Below, one piece after another: positions 55,119 through 63,201 of a stretch of DNA of 64,000 nucleotides (positions are counted from its first letter, which is position 1; every line of letters starts with the position of its first letter). The translations under genes and the position numbers were made by a program. The stretch is from Gammaproteobacteria bacterium. GTDB taxonomy: Bacteria > Pseudomonadota > Gammaproteobacteria > Pseudomonadales > Pseudohongiellaceae. The stretch covers positions 1 to 64,000 of the forward strand of contig RFVC01000006.1 in NCBI GenBank assembly GCA_009922595.1, written 5' to 3'. The notes below the pieces were generated by a model, which saw only the letters and a list, made by a program, of their open reading frames with translations, did no database searches and was not told the origin of the DNA.

Positions 55119-57335
55119 ATGTACAAACCTAAGAAATTGATATTAGCAGTGGCGATTGCTGTATCGTCAGCAATCGCAGTATCAGCTGTCACTGCCCAGG
55201 CCGAGATGCCTGACAACGAATACTGGTGGCCAAACGCACTGGACCTGAAGGCTCTGCGCGATAACTCCGTCGAGTCAGATCCTTTTGGTGGTGAGTTTGA
55301 TTATGCCGAAGCTTTCGAAAGCCTCGACATGGATGTCCTGAAAGCTGATCTGGCTGCAGTGATGACCACTTCGCAGGACTGGTGGCCAGCAGACTACGGC
55401 CATTATGGACCATTCTTCATCCGCATGGCCTGGCACGCTGCCGGTACTTACCGCATCAGCGATGGCCGTGGTGGTTCAGATGGCGGCATGCAGCGTTTCG
55501 CACCACTTAACAGCTGGCCTGACAATGCCAACCTCGACAAGGCTCGCCGCCTGTTGCTGCCCATCAAGCAGAAATACGGCAACAGCATTTCCTGGGCCGA
55601 CCTGATGATCCTCGCCGGTACAGTGGCCATGGAAGACATGGGTTTTGAAACATATGGTTTCGCCGGTGGTCGTGTCGACCTCTGGGAGCCTGAAATGGTC
55701 AACTGGGGTTCAGAGGGTGAGTGGCTTGCCTCAAACCGTCATGGTAGTAATGGTGAGCTGGAGCGCCCATTCGGTGCCTCGCAGATGGGTCTCATATACG
55801 TTAACCCACAGGGCCCAGGTGGTGTGCCCGATCCGCTGGCCTCTGCACAGCGTATTCGCCAAACCTTTGGCAACATGGCAATGAAGGATGAAGAAACACT
55901 AGCGCTTATTGCCGGTGGTCATACCTTTGGTAAGGCTCACGGCGCCCGCCCCTCTGAGGAGTGCGTCGGCGTTGAGCCGGAAGCAGCCGCAATTGAAGAG
56001 CAGGGTTTTGGTTGGACCAACAACTGTGGGAGCGGCAACGGTGCAGATACTATCACCAGTGGTCTCGAAGGTGCCTGGACGGTAAGCCCAGCGCAGTGGA
56101 CTCACAATTATCTGCAGAATCTTTACAGCTACGAATGGGAACAGACACGCAGCCCGGCTGGAGCAATCCAGTGGAAACCCACTGATCCTGCGGCGGCAAA
56201 CCTCGTGCCTGACGCCCACGACCCAAGCGTGCGCCATGCGCCTGTAATGTTCACCACTGACCTGGCGCTCAAAGAGGACCCAGCCTTCCGGGAAATCACT
56301 ACTCGCTGGCTGAACAACCCAGAAGAGTTTGAAGATGCATTCGCACATGCCTGGTTCAAGCTTACTCATCGTGATCTTGGTCCTAAGACCCGCTATCTGG
56401 GTGATGATGTCCCCGTGGGTGATCTGATCTGGCAAGATCCGATTCCTGAAATTGATTACCAGCTGGTCAATGCTCGTGATATCAATAGACTCAAGAGCAC
56501 TATCCTGGATTCCGGTGTCAGCGTTCCGGACCTGGTCAGGACTGCATGGGCCTCAGCAGCAAGCTATCGAGGTACGGACATGCGCGGCGGAGCCAATGGT
56601 GCCCGCATCCGCCTGGCCCCACAGAACGGCTGGGCTGTAAATGACCCGCAAAACCTGTCAGAGGTATTAGATGTCTTGGAAGGTATCCAGAGCGACTTCA
56701 ATGACAGGAACCGCAGGCAGATTTCATTAGCGGATCTGATCGTACTGGCCGGTGCAGCAGCTATTGAACAGGCTGCAGCTGATGCAGGCTTCGATGTCGA
56801 GGTGCCTTTTGTGCCAGGTCGCAACGACACTACACAGGAACTGACTGATGTTGATTCCTTTGCAGTACTCGAGCCAAAAGCTGATGGTTTTCGCAACTAC
56901 TTCAGCAGCGAGAGCCTGCTTCCCCCTGCAGAAGCGCTTGTTGAAAAAGCAGATATGATGGGACTGACCGTTCCTGAAATGACTGTGCTAGTAGGCGGTA
57001 TGCGTACACTGAATGCCAATGCCGATAGCTCCTCGCACGGCATATTTACTGACCGTCCGGGCACCCTGAGCACTGACTTCTTTGTCAATCTGCTGGATAT
57101 GTCCATTGCCTGGCAGAAGTCAGACATGGAAGGTGTCTATGAAGGTGTTGATCGTGAGAGCGGCGAAGTTGTATACACCGGCACCACAGTAGACCTGCTC
57201 TTCGGCTCCAATTCCGAGTTAAGGAATGTTGCTGAACTGTATGCGCAGGACGACATGCAGGAACAATTTGTGCAGGACTTCGTTGAAGCCTGGACCAAGG
57301 TCATGCAGCTTGATCGTTTTGATCTCGATTCGTAG
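55119..57335 (+). CDS. katG: Catalase-peroxidase, exported form
   Basis: This 738-residue haem enzyme destroys hydrogen peroxide. The N-terminal domain carries the distal triad R102, W105, H106 ([12 protein letters not shown]), the adduct tyrosine in [12 protein letters not shown], the adduct methionine in NMAMKDEE, and the proximal histidine in [14 protein letters not shown] degenerate C-terminal repeat domain follows. Unusually for KatG, residues 1-29 form a signal peptide ([20 protein letters not shown]...), so it works in the periplasm, like the minor class of exported KatG/KatP enzymes. GGAGG precedes the ATG. A candidate OxyR site and a perfect -10 box are upstream, and a terminator follows. 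Confidence 0.95.
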   Translation: MYKPKKLILAVAIAVSSAIAVSAVTAQAEMPDNEYWWPNALDLKALRDNSVESDPFGGEFDYAEAFESLDMDVLKADLAAVMTTSQDWWPADYGHYGPFFIRMAWHAAGTYRISDGRGGSDGGMQRFAPLNSWPDNANLDKARRLLLPIKQKYGNSISWADLMILAGTVAMEDMGFETYGFAGGRVDLWEPEMVNWGSEGEWLASNRHGSNGELERPFGASQMGLIYVNPQGPGGVPDPLASAQRIRQTFGNMAMKDEETLALIAGGHTFGKAHGARPSEECVGVEPEAAAIEEQGFGWTNNCGSGNGADTITSGLEGAWTVSPAQWTHNYLQNLYSYEWEQTRSPAGAIQWKPTDPAAANLVPDAHDPSVRHAPVMFTTDLALKEDPAFREITTRWLNNPEEFEDAFAHAWFKLTHRDLGPKTRYLGDDVPVGDLIWQDPIPEIDYQLVNARDINRLKSTILDSGVSVPDLVRTAWASAASYRGTDMRGGANGARIRLAPQNGWAVNDPQNLSEVLDVLEGIQSDFNDRNRRQISLADLIVLAGAAAIEQAAADAGFDVEVPFVPGRNDTTQELTDVDSFAVLEPKADGFRNYFSSESLLPPAEALVEKADMMGLTVPEMTVLVGGMRTLNANADSSSHGIFTDRPGTLSTDFFVNLLDMSIAWQKSDMEGVYEGVDRESGEVVYTGTTVDLLFGSNSELRNVAELYAQDDMQEQFVQDFVEAWTKVMQLDRFDLDS

Positions 57336-57356
57336 AAGGCACTGACATTGTGGAAA

Positions 57357-57387
57357 AAAAAAGGAGGCTCAACGGGCCTCCTTTTTT
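57357..57387 (+). terminator. Terminator after katG
   Basis: GGAGGC and GCCTCC pair around a seven-base loop, with an A-tract before and a T-tract after, starting about 20 bases past the katG stop codon. Confidence 0.85.
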
Positions 57388-57495
57388 GTGCCTAAAAATT
57401 ATGGTTAATTTGAAAAGTTAGAATTTATTTTTGCTCTTATATCTCTATTATATTGAATTTATTATAAATTTTAGGTTCCGACAGGGGGGGTTGTC

Positions 57496-59934
57496 ATGAA
57501 AACGCTAAACTTATCGAAAATATTTCTGGGAGTAACTGCAGGAGTTGTATGTCTAACAGGTGGAAATAATTTGTATGCCCAGCAATCCGCATTAGAAGAA
57601 ATAATTATAACTGCGCAAAGAAGGGAAACTAACCTACAAGAGACACCAATGTCCGTGCAGGCATTTTCCGCTTCTGAGTTGCAAGAGGCAAATATCCAGA
57701 CTGGGAGTGAGCTAGGTATTATGGTTCCCAATGTGGTGTTAAATCCTGGTACTGGGCAGGGGCAGTCACAATTTTTTATCAGAGGGCTGCCAGGTGTGGG
57801 AATATATGTTGATGGTGTCTGGCAAGGAGGCTTTGGTTTTCAGCAGACTAACTTCGCCGAAATGGAGAGGGTTGAGGTTTTGCGTGGGCCTCAAGGAACA
57901 TTATTTGGAAGAAATACCAATGGCGGCGCTATAAACATCACTACGCGCAAACCTGCCGACACATTCGGATCAAGAATTAGCTTGGGTGTTGGTGAATTCA
58001 ACAGGCGTGATTTTACCGCTGCAATGGATATCCCCATATCGGATACTTTGAAATCAAAAATAATGGTTTCAAGCTTTCAAAACGATGGTTTTCTTGAGGG
58101 ATTAACTAGGGATCATGATTTTGGCGGACAAGATGATCTCATTCTGCGTGGCGATTTGCTGTGGGAGCCTAGTGATAACTTCTCCTTACGTTTCACAGTG
58201 AACGATGAAGACAAGTCAAGTTCTGACGCAAGAATAGTTAGGTTTACAAATACAAACCACCCTCGGTTCAAAGCTCAAAATATTATTGCTGGTAACCCAG
58301 ACTACCTGGCAACGGTCAGGGCAATTGACCCATCTTTTCCTGATTCTCCAGTGACAACAGTTGCAAACAGATTTGGTCCCCTAACCCATGAGCCAGGGTA
58401 TCCCGGCGGACAGGTAGGTAAATGGCAGTCTAAGTCTGATGGAGATGAGGACGGAATTAGAACAGATCTTAGTTACTACACTCTAACAATGGATTGGAGT
58501 CCAAGTGACCTATTCTCTGTTACAGCAATTGTTTCAGATTGGGAAATGGATAGAAGACAAGTCATTGACTTTGATGGTTCAGATTTCGTTATAACCACCG
58601 ATGACATAAGAAATTTTGATGAAAACACAACGATGGAGTTTCGCTTCACAGGGTCACTTTTTGATGATCGTGCAAATTGGCTCCTAGGTTACTACTCTCT
58701 GGATCAAGAAAGTACACAGCGTTTTTATCGTTGGGGTTTGTGGGATTTTGCAATTCCTAACACTGGGCCTACAGATCCACCTTTAAACGGGGCGGCACTG
58801 GGATATGTTAGAAGCTATGGTGCGACAGTAGGAGATCCTTCTCTAGCAGCTTATTTCCCTATAGTTTTAATAACTGATGATGCACTAACGGGGCTTGTTG
58901 ATGAAGACTCTGCCTGGTACGGCGAGTTTTCTTATCAGATGACTGATAAGATAGAAGCGACAGTTGGATTTCGTATTACGAACGATGACGGAAGGGCTAT
59001 TCAATACTCGCCGAGCGGTGCATTTAGAACCAGCGATGCAAGAAATGCGCCGGAGGGTGATGTTTTCTCTGGAACTGTAACAAATGTTGCAGAAGACCCT
59101 GACCTTGGGAGCATTACCACCAATAAATTCGCAATCACCTACCAACACACTGATGACATAATGTTTTACGCGAACTGGGGGGAGGGATTTACTTCAGGTG
59201 GTCGAACCAATGTTAATAATGTTGGGATAGTGACACTTGATCCTGAAATAGTGACCACATGGGAGTTAGGTATTAGATCTGACTGGCTAGATGGTAGGTT
59301 GCGATTTAATGGCACTTATTTTGATTCCGATTGGGAGGGCATGAGGGTTCAACAGCTACCACCTGATCCAAACAACCCCGGAGCTTCTCTACCTTTTCCC
59401 TACCCGACCAGCGATGGCAAAGGAGAAGCATCAGGGTTTGAATTTGACATTACATACATACCAATTGACGAGTTAGTGCTGACATTAAATATTGGCTTGA
59501 TCGACACTGCATACATTGAAAGAGGTGTTTTTGATGGAGTGAATGGAATCTCTCCAAATTCCCCTTTCGCTTATGCAGCAGATGAGAGCTTTTCCTTAGG
59601 GGCCGTTTACGATTACAACCTGGCTAATGGTGGCACCCTTTCATTCTCAGGAAAGTATGGATGGATGGGAGATTACGCTCGAGATTCAGCTTATCAGAGA
59701 ACCCGAATAGACAGTAGCGGCAATATAATAAAAGAGCCATCCTATGGGATACTAAATGGCAGGGTCACATACACTCCGCAGGATGGAAATTGGTCAGCAA
59801 GTCTTTGGGGTAATAACCTAACTGATGAGCTCTACATAAACGGTGGTTTTGATACTAGAAATGTTTGGGGTTATGACTTCTCCGTTATTGGAAGGTCACG
59901 GGAGGTTGGTTTCACCGTCAACATGGAATTCTAG
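57496..59934 (+). CDS. TonB-dependent receptor
   Basis: This 812-residue outer-membrane receptor has a signal peptide ending near LYAQ, a TonB-box-like EEIIITAQRRE, and a plug with VEVLRGPQGTLFGRNTNGGAINITTRKP. The barrel ends in VGFTVNMEF with the expected terminal phenylalanine. The substrate is unknown; no sugar or siderophore enzymes are adjacent. It is AT-rich compared with katG upstream. AGGGGGGG precedes the ATG. Flanked by terminators on both sides, it is probably a single-gene transcript. Confidence 0.92.
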   Translation: MKTLNLSKIFLGVTAGVVCLTGGNNLYAQQSALEEIIITAQRRETNLQETPMSVQAFSASELQEANIQTGSELGIMVPNVVLNPGTGQGQSQFFIRGLPGVGIYVDGVWQGGFGFQQTNFAEMERVEVLRGPQGTLFGRNTNGGAINITTRKPADTFGSRISLGVGEFNRRDFTAAMDIPISDTLKSKIMVSSFQNDGFLEGLTRDHDFGGQDDLILRGDLLWEPSDNFSLRFTVNDEDKSSSDARIVRFTNTNHPRFKAQNIIAGNPDYLATVRAIDPSFPDSPVTTVANRFGPLTHEPGYPGGQVGKWQSKSDGDEDGIRTDLSYYTLTMDWSPSDLFSVTAIVSDWEMDRRQVIDFDGSDFVITTDDIRNFDENTTMEFRFTGSLFDDRANWLLGYYSLDQESTQRFYRWGLWDFAIPNTGPTDPPLNGAALGYVRSYGATVGDPSLAAYFPIVLITDDALTGLVDEDSAWYGEFSYQMTDKIEATVGFRITNDDGRAIQYSPSGAFRTSDARNAPEGDVFSGTVTNVAEDPDLGSITTNKFAITYQHTDDIMFYANWGEGFTSGGRTNVNNVGIVTLDPEIVTTWELGIRSDWLDGRLRFNGTYFDSDWEGMRVQQLPPDPNNPGASLPFPYPTSDGKGEASGFEFDITYIPIDELVLTLNIGLIDTAYIERGVFDGVNGISPNSPFAYAADESFSLGAVYDYNLANGGTLSFSGKYGWMGDYARDSAYQRTRIDSSGNIIKEPSYGILNGRVTYTPQDGNWSASLWGNNLTDELYINGGFDTRNVWGYDFSVIGRSREVGFTVNMEF

Positions 59935-59976
59935 ATTCTAAATAAATCGTGTAGCGACCTATAAATTAAAGTAACC

Positions 59977-60005
59977 AAAATGGCGGCCTTTGGGTCGCCA
60001 TTTTT
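59977..60005 (+). terminator. Terminator after the TonB receptor
   Basis: AAAATGGCG and CGCCATTTT pair (with extra pairing inside the loop region), followed by a T-tract, about 45 bases after the receptor stop codon. Confidence 0.8.
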
Positions 60006-60063
60006 GCTTCAGAAGTTCAAGTATTCTTATTAAGTGTATTTTTGAATAAAGTTTAACCAAAAA

Positions 60064-60528
60064 GTGCTAGAAAAATTTGGTATGGGAACATTGATTGCAC
60101 TTGCAGTACTGCTCGCAGTTTTTATCGCGCTGTTATATTTTCAGGCATTTAAGAGCCGCACTATGAACGTGGTATCTGGCCATGAGAATGGGCTGCTCAA
60201 ATTTTGCCCGACTTCGCCTAACTGTGTCTCCAGCCAAGTTGAACCTGAAGACAAACATTTTATAAAACCCATTGCTGACCCTAGTGGTGATAAATGGGGA
60301 CAATTAACAAATTTCCTTGATAGTCACGAAAAAACTGAGAGGCAGTTGGTGGAAGATAATTATATTCACTATACCTTCCGAACGCCTATGATGGGTTTCG
60401 TGGATGACGTTGAGTTTTACCATGATGGTGAGAACGGGCTCATTCATGTTCGTTCGGCGTCCCGCGTGGGATACAGTGATGGAGGAACTAATAAGAAGCG
60501 TGTTGAGATGATACGCAGTAAGCTTTAA
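60064..60528 (+). CDS. DUF1499 protein with one membrane anchor
   Basis: The product has up to 154 residues and belongs to DUF1499, recognised by FCPTSPNCVSSQ near residue 50 and the C-terminal SASRVGYSDGGTNKKRVEMIR. An N-terminal hydrophobic segment (GTLIALAVLLAVFIALLYF) anchors it. The start is uncertain: a GTG at 60064 or the ATG at 60082, neither with a clear ribosome site. The family has no defined function. The NTF2-like gene follows after 33 bases. Confidence 0.8.
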   Translation: MLEKFGMGTLIALAVLLAVFIALLYFQAFKSRTMNVVSGHENGLLKFCPTSPNCVSSQVEPEDKHFIKPIADPSGDKWGQLTNFLDSHEKTERQLVEDNYIHYTFRTPMMGFVDDVEFYHDGENGLIHVRSASRVGYSDGGTNKKRVEMIRSKL

Positions 60529-60561
60529 GGAAATCATAATTTTGGAGGGGGAGAAATCACA

Positions 60562-61116
60562 GTGAAGAATAGAGTTTTAGCGATGGCTGCGATTGTTGCT
60601 ACAGTTCTTTTTGGCGGACATGCTGCCGCTCAAGAGGTGACAATGGAGACGCTTCTTGATCGCATCCAGATTGAGGATTTGCTCGTGCGTTATTACTACG
60701 AACTGACGACTGGTGACGCCCATGACATGTCGGAGTATTTCATCGAGGATGCTTTGCTAGATGTAGACAGTACGATTGCCAACGGCCGAGAGGAAATCCA
60801 GGCACTGTACGGTGGCGGCTCGGGGCGTGATCCCAACGCTGACCCTCGTCCGCAGAATCACATGCTGCTGACTAACCCTGTCATTACAATAGACCCGGAT
60901 GGTAGGCGAGCCGAGGCTCACGTCGTCTGGACCGGCATCAAAAATGACGGCGTGGGGGAGCCACCCAGTCTTTACGAGCAGGGGCGTGAAGATACGGAAC
61001 TGGTGAAGGTTAATGGCAAGTGGATGATCAGCAAGCGTTATATCAGTTCTGATTCCGGGACACCCGATAGATTTGATGAGACCTATGTCCCGCGTGGTAA
61101 TCCGCTCGCCAATTAA
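60562..61116 (+). CDS. Exported SnoaL/NTF2-like protein 3
   Basis: This 184-residue protein starts at a GTG preceded by GGAGGGGGAG. Signal peptide: VKNRVLAMAAIVATVLFGGHAAA (approximate). The NTF2-like domain begins METLLDRIQIEDLLVRYYYEL and ends VKVNGKWMISKRYISSDSG. It is a close paralogue of protein 2 at 49740-50264. It sits between DUF1499 and a lectin-like gene, converging with the locus D DUF6152 pair. Function unknown. Confidence 0.78.
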   Translation: MKNRVLAMAAIVATVLFGGHAAAQEVTMETLLDRIQIEDLLVRYYYELTTGDAHDMSEYFIEDALLDVDSTIANGREEIQALYGGGSGRDPNADPRPQNHMLLTNPVITIDPDGRRAEAHVVWTGIKNDGVGEPPSLYEQGREDTELVKVNGKWMISKRYISSDSGTPDRFDETYVPRGNPLAN

Positions 61117-61152
61117 CAAAAAATAAAGCTAACTTAACCAGAGGGGAATTCA

Positions 61153-61815
61153 ATGAAAATAAAAACACTCGCGTTACTTATCCCTGCAGCACTGATGAGC
61201 ATGCAGTTACTGGCAGCACAGCCAGATGAAGGAGCAGAACTGCCGAAAATGGGATTCTTTGTGACCAGCCGTGGCATCGGTAACGGTGCTGATCTTGGCG
61301 GGCTAGAGGGTGCGGATGCCCATTGCCAGGCCCTGGCTGAAGCGGTAGGCTCTGATAGAGCCTGGGCTGCCTACCTTAGCACTCAGGGCCCTGATGCTGT
61401 GAATGCCCGCGATAGGATCGGCAGCGGTCCTTGGGCCAACGCGAAAGGTGTAGTCATGGCCACCAGCGTTGAAAGCCTGCATTACGACAATTCCAACTTT
61501 AACTGGATCCATGCACGGGATGAAAACGGCCACCAGTTCGCCTCGCGTATTGATGGTAACCCCGACTTCAGTGAACACGATATCCTCACCGGGACCCAGC
61601 TGGATGGGACAGCTTTTCCTCCAGAGCAAGATCGCACCTGCAGCAACTGGACAAGCGATGATGAAGGCAGCGCCTGGGTTGGACATGGCGACCGCTATTC
61701 ATTTACCACGCCTGGATCTCCATGGAACTCTTCGCATGCAACGCCGGGGTGTGACCAGCAGTCACTGATCCAGGTGGGAGGTGCCGGCCTGCTGTACTGT
61801 TTTGCCATAGACTGA
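61153..61815 (+). CDS. Exported lectin-like (endostatin/DUF1554-type) protein
   Basis: This 220-residue protein has a signal peptide ending near LLAAQ. The sequence MGFFVTSRGIGNGADLGGLEGADAHCQALA followed (in shorter terms) by AWAAYLSTQ, RIGSGPWANAKG and a late SWNSSHATPGC-like Cys-containing end (NSSHATPGCDQQS, LLYCFAID) matches a secreted C-type-lectin-like family found in many marine bacteria. Four cysteines could form two disulfides. A sugar- or protein-binding role is likely but not shown. It ends at a bidirectional terminator. Confidence 0.65.
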   Translation: MKIKTLALLIPAALMSMQLLAAQPDEGAELPKMGFFVTSRGIGNGADLGGLEGADAHCQALAEAVGSDRAWAAYLSTQGPDAVNARDRIGSGPWANAKGVVMATSVESLHYDNSNFNWIHARDENGHQFASRIDGNPDFSEHDILTGTQLDGTAFPPEQDRTCSNWTSDDEGSAWVGHGDRYSFTTPGSPWNSSHATPGCDQQSLIQVGGAGLLYCFAID

Positions 61816-61836
61816 CAGACTGCAAAACACAGGCAT

Positions 61837-61875
61837 AAAAAAGGGCAGGTAGCTCAAAGGTATCTGCCCTTTTTC
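61837..61875. terminator. Bidirectional terminator between convergent genes
   Basis: AAAGGGCAG and CTGCCCTTT form a nine-base stem, extended by GTA/TAT pairing, with A and T tracts on the two sides. It serves the lectin-like gene (rightward) and the locus D partner gene (leftward). Confidence 0.85.
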
Positions 61876-61888
61876 TTTATCGGTGTAA

Positions 61889-62650
61889 CTACTCTTCGAT
61901 TTCGTAGGTATGCCAGTTTTCGTAATCAGGCAGCTTGATCCTGTTTTCCCAGAAACCCTTGTTGTTTTCGTTACAGGAATATTCCAGCAATCCGAAATCG
62001 CCCTGCATACGCGTGAACAGGCGTTTGTTGCTCCATGGCTCCGAATAGTAGATCGGATCATCAACAGTGATTTCATAGTCGATGTTATCGGCATCGCGCA
62101 GGGTGAAACGTTCAGTCACGGTAATCATGTGGCTGTGGGGATGACCCACCGTATCCAGCCTGGTTTTACCGTTGTAGTTGCGCGTGGTAACGACCAGCGT
62201 GTCGCCGTCCCATTCCCCATGCGAGCTACCGTACCAGGTTAGCGGCATCATGGAGGAATTATCTGTGCCGCCGATCTTGAACGCGTGGTGCCAGGTATTC
62301 ACTTCAAACAGGTAAGCAAAATCAGTGTCCGTGTGAATGAACTGAACAGGGTTGGGCGAGTTCATGGAACGTACATGACCAAAAGGCAGGCATGCCCCGG
62401 TGTAATCACCGTCTGAAGAATTGTAGCGTTCAAAGTTAAGTCTGCCGGCTTCGGTATAGGGTAGCTCGCCAGGACCGAACTGGTTACGATTGTTGCTGCG
62501 CGCCATGTCCGGCACGTAGGGAAACTCCCAGACGCCGTTAAGGTTTGGTTTACCGCTGGCCAAGCGAGGGATGTCGTCTTCTTGCGCATTCAGGCTCAAA
62601 GAGAGCAGGCTGCCAAGGACAAAAGTACAGGATACTTTGATCAGGTTCAT
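61889..62650 (-). CDS. Two-cysteine partner protein of DUF6152 (locus D)
   Basis: The product has 253 residues from the ATG at 62650; a longer frame would overlap the DUF6152 gene and has no ribosome site, while GGGGG lies before this ATG. Signal peptide: MNLIKVSCTFVLGSLLSLSLNA. Landmarks: PNLNGVWEFPYVPD, YTEAGRLNFERYN, Cys in TGACLPFGH, WDGDTLVVTTRNY, DDPIYYSEPWSN and Cys in EYSCNENN. It shares the two cysteines and the DDPxxYxxPW element with loci A to C. It is 11 bases after the DUF6152 gene. Confidence 0.77.
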   Translation of the reverse strand: MNLIKVSCTFVLGSLLSLSLNAQEDDIPRLASGKPNLNGVWEFPYVPDMARSNNRNQFGPGELPYTEAGRLNFERYNSSDGDYTGACLPFGHVRSMNSPNPVQFIHTDTDFAYLFEVNTWHHAFKIGGTDNSSMMPLTWYGSSHGEWDGDTLVVTTRNYNGKTRLDTVGHPHSHMITVTERFTLRDADNIDYEITVDDPIYYSEPWSNKRLFTRMQGDFGLLEYSCNENNKGFWENRIKLPDYENWHTYEIEE

Positions 62651-62661
62651 GATGATGCCCC

Positions 62662-63057
62662 CTAGCGGTTGCCGGTGCGGGAGAAAACGGGCGTGCCGTC
62701 TTCCAGGGTGATGACGCGAGTACTGCACGTATTGGAACCGTCTCGGGCAGGGTTGGCCTGGGCGACAATCACTGTGCCAATGGGAAGATCCTGCTCACGC
62801 CAGCCTAGTCTGAAGAGCTGGTTGGGAGAGCCCATTTCACATTCCCATTTGCTGACCTCGCCGTCCTGATCCGTGACATCCATGTAGAGCCAGATATGGG
62901 GATTGGTCCACTCCAGGTCTGTGATGGTGCCAGTCAGTTCGAAGCCAACCGAGGTATCAAATTCACCAACCAGTGAATGGTGTGCCATGCCGGGGCTGCT
63001 GGCTGCTGCAATTGAGAAAAAAGCGAGAGAAATTAATTGCTTGGCTCTTGTTTTCAT
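62662..63057 (-). CDS. DUF6152 small periplasmic protein (locus D)
   Basis: This 131-residue protein has a predicted signal cleavage after GMA (residue 25), leaving HHSLVGEFD. Core segments: LTGTITDLEWTNPHIWLYMDV, WECEMGSPNQLFRLGW and LPIGTVIVAQANPARDGS. It contains two cysteines not seen in the other copies (WECEM and NTCSTR). It heads the leftward pair with the partner gene at 61889-62650. Confidence 0.8.
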   Translation of the reverse strand: MKTRAKQLISLAFFSIAAASSPGMAHHSLVGEFDTSVGFELTGTITDLEWTNPHIWLYMDVTDQDGEVSKWECEMGSPNQLFRLGWREQDLPIGTVIVAQANPARDGSNTCSTRVITLEDGTPVFSRTGNR

Positions 63058-63201
63058 AATTTTTCCTCTATTAATTCAGCCAAAAAAAGACACCTGGCTA
63101 CTCAAATATGATAAAAATCTTTATCACAATAAAGGGGTATTAAATAACACACTAAGAGTTCAGGTCTAGTTGGACTTGAAGCCGCTAAACTCTCACAAAC
63201 C

